A DNA stretch of 39,698 nt from Herminiimonas sp. (GCA_027310305.1 DAIDBD010000005.1:1-39698), one strand, 5' to 3'; shown: positions 26,582-35,814, numbered from the stretch's first letter. The notes: generated from the sequence alone by a model not told the origin. Made by a program: numbers and translations.

Positions 26582-27727
26582 TTACTTCGGAATCGCACCC
26601 ACTACGCCCTTGACGTAATAATTCATTGCCTTCAGGTCCTTGTCTTCCAGCGACTTGCCGGCTGCAACGATTTCCGAACCGTTCTGATCCTGGAAAGGCC
26701 CCTGAAACGGTTTCAGCTTGCCCGCCCTCATCTCGTTAAGCCGCTCCCCCAGAAGCAGGATGACACTCTCCGGCAAAGTGGGGGCGGGTGATGCAATCCT
26801 GATCATGCCCTGCCTGACGCCGCCCCAGGTTTTGCCCGGCTTCCACGTATGATCCAGCACGTCCTGCACCACTTTTTTATAGTACGGCGCCCAATCGATC
26901 GTGGCCGAGGCCAGATGCGCTTTCGGCCCGTACGCGGTCATGTCGGAATCCCAGCCGAATGCCATCACCCCTTTTTCCTGCGCCGTTTTCAGCACCGCCG
27001 GCGAATCGGTGTTTTGAATCAGCACATCGGCGCCATCGGCAATCAATTTCAGCGCACCGGCACGCTCCTTGTCCTGATCGAACCAGCTGTTCACCCAGGC
27101 GACCCGCGTCGCCACTTTCGGATTCACCGATTGCGCACCGAGCGTATACGCATTGATATTGCGGATCACTTCCGGAATCGGAATCGATGCGACAAAACCC
27201 AATCGATTCGTTTTCGTCATCTTGCCCGCGATGATGCCGGCCAGATAAGCGCCTTCATAAGTGCGGGCTTCATACACGGCCATGTTGCCGGCGGTTTTGT
27301 AGCCGGTCGCCTGTTCGAATTTCACGTCCGGAAATTCCTTTGCGACTTTCAGCATCGGCTCCATGTAGCCGAAGGTCGTGCCGATAATCAGCTGGTTGCC
27401 CTGCTTTGCCAGATCACGGAATGCCTTTTCGGCTTCCGGGCCTTCCGGCACATTTTCGATAAACGTCGTCTTGACCTTGTCGCCGAATTCCGCTTCGAGC
27501 AGCTTGCGCGCCCAGTCATGCGCATAAGTCCAACCGCCGTCGCCGACCGGGCCGCTATATACGAATCCCACCTTCAGCGGCGCGCCGGCCTGCATCGGGG
27601 GCACTGACGCCGCGGATGTCGCCGGCGCCGGTTTCGCCGGCTCGTTCCGGTTGCATGCGACAAGCGACGATGCGGCGATGAACAAGACGAACGGCAACAC
27701 GGCTCGCGTTTTGATGTAATCGAACAT
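26582..27727 (-). CDS. BMP-family substrate-binding lipoprotein, copy 3
   Basis: A 381-residue BMP-type lipoprotein: lipobox LVAC with Cys25, then a Pro/Ala-rich tether and VGFVYSGPVGDGGWTYAHD. It shares with copy 1 the stretches GYMEPMLKVAKEFP, IPIPEVIRNINA and FGWDSDM, and DWAPYYKKVV before the last lobe, so the two are recent relatives. ATG 27727 follows GGGAG. It is 89 bases after the second permease gene, the normal place for the importer's own receptor. Copies 1 and 2 may add specificities to the same membrane complex. Confidence 0.9.
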   Translation of the reverse strand: MFDYIKTRAVLPFVLFIAASSLVACNRNEPAKPAPATSAASVPPMQAGAPLKVGFVYSGPVGDGGWTYAHDWARKLLEAEFGDKVKTTFIENVPEGPEAEKAFRDLAKQGNQLIIGTTFGYMEPMLKVAKEFPDVKFEQATGYKTAGNMAVYEARTYEGAYLAGIIAGKMTKTNRLGFVASIPIPEVIRNINAYTLGAQSVNPKVATRVAWVNSWFDQDKERAGALKLIADGADVLIQNTDSPAVLKTAQEKGVMAFGWDSDMTAYGPKAHLASATIDWAPYYKKVVQDVLDHTWKPGKTWGGVRQGMIRIASPAPTLPESVILLLGERLNEMRAGKLKPFQGPFQDQNGSEIVAAGKSLEDKDLKAMNYYVKGVVGAIPK

Positions 27728-27816
27728 GGCGTACTCCCTGACTGATGGTGGATTCGAGCGGGCAGTTCGACGAATCGATCGCCCCCCAGCTATACTTCCC
27801 GATCATTCGGCTTATG

Positions 27817-28734
27817 TCAGTGCGGGTTGAAGTTTTTCCCGAGCGACGCCGGCATGTTCAGCTTGATCCAGTTCACGTTACGCGAGATCAGCACCAGCAC
27901 CACGATGGTCGCCAGATACGGCAGCATCGACAGCAGTTGCGATGCAATCGGTACGCCGATGCCCTGCATGTGGAAGGTCAGGATCGTCACGCCGCCGAAC
28001 AGATAGGCGCCCATCAATACCCGCGCCGGCCGCCAGGTCGCAAACGTGGTCAGCGCCAACGCAATCCAGCCGCGTCCGGCCACCATGCCTTCCACCCACA
28101 ACGGCGTATATACCAGCGACAGGAATGCGCCGGCCATGCCGCAACAGGCGCCGCCGAACAACAATGCCGCCAGGCGTATCCGGCGCACGTTGTAGCCGAG
28201 CGAATGCGCCGACGAGGGCGATTCGCCGACAGCGCGCAGGATGAGTCCCGCACGTGTCCGGTACAGGAACCAGATGATCGCGCCGCACAATAAGATCGAC
28301 AGATAGACCGTCGGATGCTGTTTGAACAAGGCGGTCCCGACAAATGGAATATCGCCCAGCACCGGAATGCTGAACTTGCCGTTGCTCAGGCTGTTGCCGA
28401 CATAACTGATGCCGATGTAGGCGGAGGCGCCGGCGCCGAACAGCGACAAGGCCAGGCCCGTCGCATATTGGTTGGTGCCGAGCCACACCGTCAGCAGCGC
28501 AAAGAAGCCTGCCAATACCATGCCGGCGGCGGCACCTGCGGCAAAACCGAACGTGACGCTGCCGGTATGCACCGTGGTGGCGAATCCGACGATGGCGGCC
28601 ACCAGCATCATGCCTTCCGCTCCCAGATTGACGACGCCGGATTTCTCATTGATGAGCAACCCGAGCGCGGCCAGCATCAATGGCGTACCGGCATTGATCG
28701 ACGCGGCAATTAGTGGCGCTAATGATTCCATCAT
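27817..28734 (-). CDS. BMP-type ABC importer permease 2 (NupQ/YufQ-like)
   Basis: A 305-residue inner-membrane permease of the BPD_transp_2 family with about 8-10 hydrophobic segments. PLMLAALGLLINEKSGVVNLGAEGMM at the N-terminus is the family signature (the NLGAEGMM element), and VGESPSSAHSLGYNVRRIR is the cytoplasmic coupling loop that contacts the ATPase. Its start overlaps the preceding permease gene by 4 bases and has GGAGGAA upstream. With its partner it forms the heterodimeric channel for the BMP receptors. Confidence 0.92.
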   Translation of the reverse strand: MMESLAPLIAASINAGTPLMLAALGLLINEKSGVVNLGAEGMMLVAAIVGFATTVHTGSVTFGFAAGAAAGMVLAGFFALLTVWLGTNQYATGLALSLFGAGASAYIGISYVGNSLSNGKFSIPVLGDIPFVGTALFKQHPTVYLSILLCGAIIWFLYRTRAGLILRAVGESPSSAHSLGYNVRRIRLAALLFGGACCGMAGAFLSLVYTPLWVEGMVAGRGWIALALTTFATWRPARVLMGAYLFGGVTILTFHMQGIGVPIASQLLSMLPYLATIVVLVLISRNVNWIKLNMPASLGKNFNPH

Positions 28735-29792
28735 TTCCTCCAGCTCAATTTATAGTGAATCAGTACGTCGCACGCCAGCAGCGAAAACAGCAGGATGCCC
28801 TGGAACACGCCGGTGATCGCGCTCGGCATGCCGAGGCGCGACTGCGCAAGTTCTCCGCCGATATAGAACAGCGCCATGATGAAACTCGAAAACACCACGC
28901 CGACCGGATGCAGACGCCCGACATACGCAACGATGATCGCGGCGAAGCCGTAACCGGGCGACACCGATGGCGTCAGTTGCCCGATCGGGCCGAGCACTTC
29001 GCATACGCCGGCCAGCCCTGCCAATGCGCCGCACAGCAGCATCGAGGTCCACAGCGACTTGCGCGCCGAAAATCCGGCATAGCGCGCGGCGCGCGGCGCC
29101 ATGCCGCCGACCTGCAATTTGAATCCCGAAAAACTTTTGGAAAGGAATATCCAGCCCAGCGCCGATGCGGCCAGCGCCAATACAATGCCCAGATGCAGAC
29201 GGGTCTGCGGCACGATGATCGGCAACAGAAAGCCGTCCGACAGCATCTTGGATTGCGGGAAATTAAAGCCGTCCGGATCTCTCAGAACACCATTCACCAG
29301 ATAGCTCAGCAACAATTGCGCGACATACACCAGCATCAGCGACACCAGGATCTCATTCGCATTGAAGCGATCGCGCAGCCATGCGGTGATGGCGGCCCAC
29401 CCCATGCCGCCGAGCATGCCCGCCGCCAGCGCCGTCGCGATCATCAGCGCGCCGCCATTGCTGCCGTTGTCGAAATACAAGGCTGCCGCGCCGCCGGCGG
29501 CCGCGCCCATCACCAGTTGGCCTTCGGCGCCGATATTGAACACGTTGGCCCGAAAGCAGATTGCCAGTCCGACCGCAATCAACAACAGCGGCGCAACCTT
29601 GATGCCGACTTCGGACCAGCCGCGCAGGTCCTTGATCGGCTCCAGGAAAAATACCGCGAGGCCGGTCAACGGATTTTTACCGAGCGCGACAAACATGATG
29701 ACGCCGCACAGCACCGTCAGCAGCACGGCCAATACGGGTGACATCCACGACATGACCGCCGAAGGCGCGGGACGCTGTTCCAGCTTAAGCAT
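28731..29792 (-). CDS. BMP-type ABC importer permease 1 (NupP/YufP-like)
   Basis: A 353-residue inner-membrane permease of the same family, longer at the N-terminus as usual for this subunit. Hydrophobic spans alternate with short loops; FRANVFNIGAEGQLVMGA is the conserved element equivalent to NLGAEGMM in its partner, and GGMAPRAARYAGFSARKS is the coupling loop. Its start overlaps the ATPase gene by 8 bases and carries AGGAGG. Tight overlaps through ATPase, permease 1 and permease 2 show one transcription unit. Confidence 0.92.
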   Translation of the reverse strand: MLKLEQRPAPSAVMSWMSPVLAVLLTVLCGVIMFVALGKNPLTGLAVFFLEPIKDLRGWSEVGIKVAPLLLIAVGLAICFRANVFNIGAEGQLVMGAAAGGAAALYFDNGSNGGALMIATALAAGMLGGMGWAAITAWLRDRFNANEILVSLMLVYVAQLLLSYLVNGVLRDPDGFNFPQSKMLSDGFLLPIIVPQTRLHLGIVLALAASALGWIFLSKSFSGFKLQVGGMAPRAARYAGFSARKSLWTSMLLCGALAGLAGVCEVLGPIGQLTPSVSPGYGFAAIIVAYVGRLHPVGVVFSSFIMALFYIGGELAQSRLGMPSAITGVFQGILLFSLLACDVLIHYKLSWRK

Positions 29793-31299
29793 TTGCAGCC
29801 TCCTGCGACCATAGTCCGCTCATCCACAAGCCGATCTTGTCGATCGTCGCTTCCGATCGCTTGATCGACGGCGATACCCGGCCTTTTGCGATCACGATCA
29901 GGCGATCCGAAATCTCGAACAATTCATCCAGCTCTTCGGAAATGATCAGCAATGCACAACCCGCGTCGCGCAACGCCACCAGCTCGGCGCGGATTTGCGC
30001 AGCGGCACCGACATCGACGCCCCAGGTCGGCTGCGCGACCAGCAGCACCTTCGGATTGCGCATGACCTCGCGGCCCACGATATATTTCTGCAGATTGCCG
30101 CCGGATAAACTGCCGGCGGCCGCCTGCGGTCCGCTCGCCTTGACCTTGAAACGCGCGATGACGGATGCGGCGATCTGGTTGATCGCACTGGTCTTGACCA
30201 TTCCTTGCCGGATGGTTGCTGCGGTCTGGTGCGACAGAAGAATATTGTGCGCCAGCGACAGGTCGGGCACTGCGCCGCGACCCAGGCGTTCTTCCGGCAC
30301 GAATCCCAGACCGCGCGCCCGGCGGCCCGCTGCATTCAAACGCCCGACCGGCGCGCCTTGCAGCAGCACCGCGTCGGCTGCGGCGCGCGGATCTTCGCCG
30401 GACAGCGTTGCCAGCAATTCCTGCTGGCCGTTGCCGGACACGCCTGCGATGCCGAGGATTTCACCCGCATGCAAATCGAAACTGATGTCCGACAAAGCCG
30501 TCGCGAACGGATGGCTTTTTGCGAGCGACAGATTTTTTACCGACAGCATCTGCTCGCCCGGCGCACGTTCGATACCGTGGATCGCCGGCGGCTCGGAGCC
30601 GGTCATCATGCGCGACAGGCTCGCAGCCGTTTCCTGGCGCGGATCGCATACGCCGGTGACTTTGCCGCCGCGCATCACGGTGCAGGTATGGCACAGCGCG
30701 CGGATTTCATCGAGCTTGTGGCTGATGTACAAAATGCTGCAGCCTTCGGATGCCAGCTTGCGCAAGGTCACGAAAAGTTTTTCGACCGCTTGCGGCGTCA
30801 GCACCGACGTCGGTTCGTCCAGAATCAGCAACTGCGGCTTCGCCAGCAATGCACGCACGATTTCCACGCGCTGGCATTCGCCGACCGATAACGTATGCAC
30901 ATGGCGCTGCGGCTCCAGTTCCAGACCGTATTGCTCGGCAGTGTCGGCAATGCGTATTTCAAGTTCATTGAGCCTGGTGTCGCTGGACAGGCCGAGCGCG
31001 ATATTTTCCGCAACGGTCAGCGTATCGAACAGTGAAAAATGCTGGAACACCATCGCGATGCCGAGCTGGCGCGCGGACGATGGATTGGTAATGCTGACTT
31101 CGTGCCCATTCCAGAACACCTGGCCGGCATCGGGCTTGACCGAACCGTAGATGATTTTCATCAGGGTCGATTTGCCGGCGCCGTTCTCTCCCAGCACTGC
31201 GTGAATTTCACCGGGTTGAACTGTCAGATCGATGCCGTCGTTGGCGATCACCGACGGGTATTTCTTCGTAATGCCGCGAAGTTTTAGGCGTGTGTCCAT
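29785..31299 (-). CDS. BMP-type ABC importer ATPase, two fused ABC domains (NupO/YufO-like)
   Basis: A 504-residue double ATPase. Domain 1 (about 1-240): Walker A GENGAGKSTL, signature LSVGECQRVEI, Walker B LLILDEPTSVLTPQ, switch His in ISHK. Domain 2 (about 250-500): degenerate Walker A GVSGNGQQEL without the lysine, signature LSGGNLQKYIVGRE and Walker B with Gln (LLVAQPTWGVD), which is normal for this RbsA/YufO subgroup and suggests one active site per protein. It energises import of the BMP-bound ligand, probably purine nucleosides or bases. It is the first gene of the leftward arm, with a weak ribosome-binding site (GATGAG). Confidence 0.93.
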   Translation of the reverse strand: MDTRLKLRGITKKYPSVIANDGIDLTVQPGEIHAVLGENGAGKSTLMKIIYGSVKPDAGQVFWNGHEVSITNPSSARQLGIAMVFQHFSLFDTLTVAENIALGLSSDTRLNELEIRIADTAEQYGLELEPQRHVHTLSVGECQRVEIVRALLAKPQLLILDEPTSVLTPQAVEKLFVTLRKLASEGCSILYISHKLDEIRALCHTCTVMRGGKVTGVCDPRQETAASLSRMMTGSEPPAIHGIERAPGEQMLSVKNLSLAKSHPFATALSDISFDLHAGEILGIAGVSGNGQQELLATLSGEDPRAAADAVLLQGAPVGRLNAAGRRARGLGFVPEERLGRGAVPDLSLAHNILLSHQTAATIRQGMVKTSAINQIAASVIARFKVKASGPQAAAGSLSGGNLQKYIVGREVMRNPKVLLVAQPTWGVDVGAAAQIRAELVALRDAGCALLIISEELDELFEISDRLIVIAKGRVSPSIKRSEATIDKIGLWMSGLWSQEAANA

Positions 31300-31326
31300 G
31301 TCTCATCTATATTCTTATCGGTAAAT

Positions 31327-31355
31327 ATTATTTTTATGTCTGCAACTTACAGCAA
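31327..31355 (-). promoter_or_regulatory. Candidate promoter of the leftward importer operon
   Basis: Minus strand: TTGCTG (31355-31350), 17-base spacer, AATAAT (31332-31327), giving a start point about 20 bases before the ATPase ATG. The surroundings are very AT-rich, so the match is only suggestive. Confidence 0.3.
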
Positions 31356-31405
31356 TTCTTGCGTTATCAATATATGTCACCTGCGATGTGAAATATAGAG
31401 ATATC

Positions 31406-31417
31406 GATATACGGGCC
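31406..31417 (+). repeat. Target-site duplication of the MITE, left copy
   Basis: GATATACGGGCC, identical to 31647-31658 over exactly 12 bases. The two copies abut the terminal inverted repeats without gap. Confidence 0.8.
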
Positions 31418-31646
31418 AGGGCGATTGCATGAAGACCCGCTGAAATGAGGCTCGGAGAAATAGCAAGGAAGCCCCCGTTCGCCCTGAGTAGGCCGGAGGC
31501 CGTATCGAAGGGCTGGTTGTGCCCAAGCACCCTTCGATACGGCCTTTCGATACGCCCTGACGGGCTACTCAAGGCCTACTCAGGGCGAACGGTAATCACG
31601 GTTACCCCCAATTAATCTGCTCCCTCCCCCTTCATGCAATCGCCCT
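31418..31646. mobile_element. MITE-like element with perfect 17-bp terminal inverted repeats
   Basis: A 229-bp element in the region between the two purine operons. The ends are AGGGCGATTGCATGAAG (31418-31434) and its exact complement (31630-31646), flanked by the 12-bp direct repeat GATATACGGGCC. There is no gene inside. The interior folds into nested hairpins: 31475-31494 pairs with 31573-31592 (20 bp, perfect) and 31498-31512 with 31530-31544 (15 bp, GGCCGTATCGAAGGG, perfect). Duplications of 10-13 bp are known for IS4-type transposases, so such an element may have moved it; that is inference. The internal GTTCGCCCTGAGTA hairpin resembles repeats I recall from other betaproteobacteria. The insertion is so well preserved that it is probably recent. 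Confidence 0.8.
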
Positions 31647-31658
31647 GATATACGGGCC
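31647..31658 (+). repeat. Target-site duplication of the MITE, right copy
   Basis: GATATACGGGCC, directly after the right terminal inverted repeat; see the left copy. Confidence 0.8.
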
Positions 31659-31958
31659 GGTCTATGTACGCACTGCGGATTGATTTACGGCGGCAGATTG
31701 CGCGCACTGCCATCTGCAACGCAGCAACGCATCGCACTTTCAGATCATAAGATTTCATATATACCAACTATTGCGCATTTGCGCATACGGTGCCGTCCGC
31801 TTCTTGCATGATTGGCCGTAATGCTGCGGTCGCCCTAAGCGGCCTCTTCTCATCATTTCTTATTCCGGCCAGACCATAATCAACATCAGCTTTTGCATAT
31901 AGCGCTATACGACGTCGATGCTAAGCTGGCGTCACAGGAAAATCATGGTGGAGTGACG
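31659..31958 (+). promoter_or_regulatory. xdhA upstream region with tandem and palindromic motifs
   Basis: These 300 bases contain no gene. TTGCGCAT occurs twice head-to-tail at 31771-31778 and 31779-31786. TATAGCGCTATA (31898-31909) is a perfect 12-bp palindrome 50-61 bases before the xdhA ATG, directly followed by the palindrome GACGTC (31911-31916). Such symmetrical sites near a start point are typical repressor or activator targets, but no regulator gene is in the window and no clear -35/-10 pair was found. Confidence 0.4.
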
Positions 31959-33428
31959 ATGTCTGACCCAATTCGTTTTTATTATCGCGGTGCCGTACAA
32001 GCCGTGACGGATGCGCCCCCTACGCGAACCGTCCTGCAGCATCTGCGCGAAGAATTGCATTGCACCGGCACCAAGGAAGGCTGCGCCGAAGGCGATTGCG
32101 GCGCGTGCACCGTCGTGATCGGCGATCTGCAAGACGGCCAGGTCGGATTCAAGACCGTCAATTCCTGCATCCAGTTGCTGCCGACGCTCGACGGCAAGGC
32201 ATTGTTCACCGTGGAAGACTTGAAGCAGTCGGATGATGCGTTGCATCCGGTGCAGCAGGCAATGGTCGAATGCCACGGTTCGCAATGCGGATTTTGTACG
32301 CCCGGCTTCGTGATGTCGCTGTGGGGTTTGTATCTGAAGAACGAAGGCAAGGCCGGGCATCCGCAGCGCAAGGAAATCGACGATGCCTTGTCGGGTAACC
32401 TGTGCCGCTGCACCGGTTATCGTCCGATCATCGAAGCGGCCGAACGCATGTGCGATCTGCCGAAAGTCGGCATGGACCGCGACGCTGTTGCGAAGCCGTT
32501 GCAGGATTTGCAGCGCACTGAAACATTCACGTATTCGCACGACGGACAAACTTTTTACGCGCCGCGCACCATCGCGCAACTGGTGCAGGTACGCAGCGAT
32601 AATCCCGATGCCTGCATTCTGGCCGGCTCGACCGATGTCGGCTTGTGGGTCACCAAGCAGATGCGCGAACTCGGCAACATCATTTATCTAGGCCGTGTCG
32701 CGGAATTGAAATCGATGAGCGAACAGAACGGCATGCTGGAAATCGGCGCCGGCGTCACGCTCGACGATGCATATGCCGCAGTCTGCCGTCACTATCCATC
32801 GGAGCTGTCCGAGATGCGGCAGCGCTTCGCGTCGCTGCCGATACGCAATGCAGGCACGCTCGGCGGCAATGTCGCGAACGGTTCGCCGATCGGCGATTCG
32901 ATGCCGTGGATGATCGCTTTGGGTTCCGAAATCATTCTGCACGGCGCTGCTGGCCGGCGCACCATGCCGCTCGAAAATTTCTATCTCGATTATCAGAAAA
33001 AAGATCTGCGACCGGACGAGTTCGTCGAAGCCGTGCGCGTGCCGCTGCCTCGAAAGAATGCGCGCTTCCGCACCTACAAGCTTGCGAAGCGCTTCGACCA
33101 GGATATTTCGGCGGTGTGCGCGGCGTTTTGCATTACGCTCGACGGCAACATCGTCCGCGATGCGCGCATCGCATTCGGCGGCATGGCGGCCACGCCAAAA
33201 CGTGCCGCGAAAGCCGAAGCTTCGCTCAACGGCCAGCCATGGAATGAAGCCGCCATGAAGCAGGCGATGACGCTGCTGGCGCAGGACTATGCGCCGCTGA
33301 CCGACATGCGCGCATCCGGCGCCTATCGGATGAAGACCGCGCAAAATCTGTTGCACCGCTTCTGGCTCGAAACCCGAAGCGATGCGCCGTTGTCCGCTGC
33401 CGCAGTGAACGCGTTTGCCTGCCTGTGA
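31959..33428 (+). CDS. xdhA: Xanthine dehydrogenase small subunit (2Fe-2S and FAD)
   Basis: A 489-residue subunit that carries electrons from the molybdenum centre to NAD+. Ferredoxin-like domain: CTGTKEGCAEGDCGACTVV with the last ligand in VNSC. Second 2Fe-2S domain: CHGSQCGFCTPGF and GNLCRCTGYRP. FAD domain from about residue 195: FYAPRTIAQLV, ILAGSTDVGLWVTK, RNAGTLGGNVANGSPIGDS. All eight cluster cysteines are present. Start ATG 31959 with GGTGGAG upstream is preferred to an open frame reaching 31893. First gene of the rightward purine arm; xdhB follows after 16 bases. Confidence 0.95.
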   Translation: MSDPIRFYYRGAVQAVTDAPPTRTVLQHLREELHCTGTKEGCAEGDCGACTVVIGDLQDGQVGFKTVNSCIQLLPTLDGKALFTVEDLKQSDDALHPVQQAMVECHGSQCGFCTPGFVMSLWGLYLKNEGKAGHPQRKEIDDALSGNLCRCTGYRPIIEAAERMCDLPKVGMDRDAVAKPLQDLQRTETFTYSHDGQTFYAPRTIAQLVQVRSDNPDACILAGSTDVGLWVTKQMRELGNIIYLGRVAELKSMSEQNGMLEIGAGVTLDDAYAAVCRHYPSELSEMRQRFASLPIRNAGTLGGNVANGSPIGDSMPWMIALGSEIILHGAAGRRTMPLENFYLDYQKKDLRPDEFVEAVRVPLPRKNARFRTYKLAKRFDQDISAVCAAFCITLDGNIVRDARIAFGGMAATPKRAAKAEASLNGQPWNEAAMKQAMTLLAQDYAPLTDMRASGAYRMKTAQNLLHRFWLETRSDAPLSAAAVNAFACL

Positions 33429-33444
33429 GGACAAAAAGATCATC

Positions 33445-35814
33445 ATGAATATTCCTGTCGAAACCGTTTTCGCAAAAAGCAAAGCAGGCGCATGGGCTGA
33501 AGTCGGCCGGCCGCATCCGCATGAATCGGCCGTGCTGCATGTATCGGGTGAAGCGACGTATACCGACGATGTGCCGGAGTTGCAGGGCACGCTGCATGCG
33601 GCGCTCGGCCTGTCGCAAAAGGCGCATGCAAACATCAGATCGGTCGATCTGGAAGCCGTCAGGAATGCACGCGGCGTGGTGGCCGTCTATACGGCGAAAG
33701 ATATTCCGGGGCTCAATGATTGCGGCCCGATTCTCCACGACGATCCGATCCTGGCGGACGGCAAGGTGGAATATGTCGGGCAACCGATTTTCATCGTGGT
33801 CGCGGACAGTCACGACAATGCGCGCCGCGCCGCGCGCAAGGCAACCATCGATTACGAAGAATTGCCGGCGATCCTGACGCCGCAGGAAGCGAAAAAGGCG
33901 AAATCGTTCGTGCTGCCGCCGATGTATTTGGCGCGCGGCGATTTCAAGCGTGCATTCGAACAATCGCCGCATCGCGTCAAGGGCGAGCTGTATGTCGGCG
34001 GCCAGGAACAGTTTTATCTGGAAGGCCAGATTTCATACGCGATTCCGAAAGAAGGCAATGGCATGCTGGTGCTGTGCTCGACCCAGCATCCCTCCGAAAT
34101 GCAGCATGTGGTGGCGCATGCGCTCGGATTGCATTCGCACCATATCGTGGTCGAATGCCGCCGCATGGGCGGCGGCTTCGGCGGCAAGGAATCGCAATCG
34201 GCGCTGTGGGCGGCGGCGGCGGCGATCAGCGCCGCACGCTTGAAGCGTCCGGTCAAGCTGCGCGCCGACCGCGACGACGACATGATGGTGACCGGCAAGC
34301 GGCATTGCTTCCATTATGAATACGAAGTCGGCTACGACGATGACGGCCGCATTACCGCCGCCAGGGTCGAGATGGTGTCGCGCGCAGGTTATTCCGCCGA
34401 CCTCTCCGGGCCGGTGGCGACACGCGCAGTCTGCCATTTCGATAATACCTATTACCTGTCGGATGTCGATATCGCCGCGATGTGCGGCAAGACCAATACC
34501 CAATCGAATACCGCGTTTCGCGGTTTCGGCGGCCCGCAAGGGGCGATCGCGATCGAATACGTCATCGATGAAATCGCGCGCAACCTCGGCCGCGATCAGC
34601 TGGACGTACGCAAGCTCAACTTCTACGGGCGCAGCGATGAAGAAGGCCGCAACATCACGCCGTACGGCCAGAAAGTCGAAAACAATGTAATTCACGATCT
34701 GGTCGCCGAACTGGAAGCGAGCAGCGGCTATCGCAAACGCCGCGTCGATGTGCAGGCGTTCAATGCGGCCAGTCCGGTGCTGAAAAAGGGTCTCGCGATC
34801 ACGCCGGTGAAATTCGGCATCGCATTCAATCTCACGCATTTGAATCAGGCCGGGGCGCTGGTGCATGTGTATGTCGACGGTTCGGTGCTGGTCAATCACG
34901 GCGGCACTGAAATGGGACAGGGCATCAACACCAAGGTCGCCCAGGTGGTCGCGCATGAACTCGGGCTCAACCTGTCGCACGTGCGCGTCACCGCTGCCGA
35001 TACCAGCAAGGTTGCCAATACGTCGGCGACCGCCGCATCGACCGGCGCCGATCTGAACGGCAAGGCGGCGCAGGATGCGGCAAACAGGATCCGCGAGCGG
35101 CTGGCCGCTTTTGCGGCGAAAGAATTCGGCGGCGAAGCGACCGCAGTGACGTTCTCCAACGATTCCGTGCATATCAACGGCGTCTCGATCGCATTTGCCG
35201 ATCTGGTGCAAAAAGCGTACAACGCGCGCGTGCAATTGTGGTCGGACGGTTTCTATGCGACGCCCGGCTTGCACTGGGACGCCGAGACCATGACCGGCAA
35301 TCCGTTTTCCTATTTCGCTTTCGGCGCGGCAGTATCCGAAGTGGTGATCGACACGCTCACCGGCGAATGGAAGCTGCTGCGCGCCGATGCGTTGTACGAC
35401 GCCGGCAATTCGCTCAACCCGGCAATCGACATCGGCCAGGTCGAAGGCGCATTCATCCAGGGCATGGGGTGGCTGACCACCGAGGAATTGTGGTGGAATC
35501 AGGGCGGCAAACTGATGACGCACGCACCCTCCACCTACAAGATTCCCGGCGTATCGGATTGCCCGGATGATTTTTACGTGAAGCTGTACAAGAACCGCAA
35601 TACCGCCGACAGCATCCACCGCTCCAAGGCGGTCGGCGAACCGCCGCTGCTGTTGCCGTTCTCGGTATTTTTCGCGATCCGCGATGCGGTTGCCAGCGTC
35701 GCCGATTACAAGATCAACCCGCCGCTCAACGCGCCTGCGACCAGCGAAGAAATACTGAAAGCGGTCGAAGCGGTGCAAGCCGCCGCGGCCGGCACGGATC
35801 GATCGCGATCATGA
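33445..35814 (+). CDS. xdhB: Xanthine dehydrogenase large subunit (molybdopterin)
   Basis: A 789-residue subunit that hydroxylates hypoxanthine to xanthine and xanthine to urate at a Mo centre. Moco and substrate motifs: MGGGFGGKESQS, TAFRGFGGPQGAIAIEYV (arginine for substrate orientation), GGTEMGQGINTKVAQV and AVGEPPLLLPFSVFFAIRD with the catalytic Glu at residue 732 (Glu730 in Rhodobacter capsulatus). All key residues are present. Start ATG 33445, the beginning of homology. The stop overlaps the xdhC start by four bases. A 581-codon open frame on the other strand is a codon-bias mirror. Confidence 0.95.
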   Translation: MNIPVETVFAKSKAGAWAEVGRPHPHESAVLHVSGEATYTDDVPELQGTLHAALGLSQKAHANIRSVDLEAVRNARGVVAVYTAKDIPGLNDCGPILHDDPILADGKVEYVGQPIFIVVADSHDNARRAARKATIDYEELPAILTPQEAKKAKSFVLPPMYLARGDFKRAFEQSPHRVKGELYVGGQEQFYLEGQISYAIPKEGNGMLVLCSTQHPSEMQHVVAHALGLHSHHIVVECRRMGGGFGGKESQSALWAAAAAISAARLKRPVKLRADRDDDMMVTGKRHCFHYEYEVGYDDDGRITAARVEMVSRAGYSADLSGPVATRAVCHFDNTYYLSDVDIAAMCGKTNTQSNTAFRGFGGPQGAIAIEYVIDEIARNLGRDQLDVRKLNFYGRSDEEGRNITPYGQKVENNVIHDLVAELEASSGYRKRRVDVQAFNAASPVLKKGLAITPVKFGIAFNLTHLNQAGALVHVYVDGSVLVNHGGTEMGQGINTKVAQVVAHELGLNLSHVRVTAADTSKVANTSATAASTGADLNGKAAQDAANRIRERLAAFAAKEFGGEATAVTFSNDSVHINGVSIAFADLVQKAYNARVQLWSDGFYATPGLHWDAETMTGNPFSYFAFGAAVSEVVIDTLTGEWKLLRADALYDAGNSLNPAIDIGQVEGAFIQGMGWLTTEELWWNQGGKLMTHAPSTYKIPGVSDCPDDFYVKLYKNRNTADSIHRSKAVGEPPLLLPFSVFFAIRDAVASVADYKINPPLNAPATSEEILKAVEAVQAAAAGTDRSRS

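Noticed and set aside
29837-31150. 437-codon open frame opposite the importer ATPase
   Set aside because: Serine/arginine-rich composition typical of a reverse-frame shadow.
34033-35778. 581-codon open frame antisense to xdhB
   Set aside because: It lies wholly within a gene with complete family motifs; GC-rich codon bias opens the opposite strand and the translation shows no known domain.
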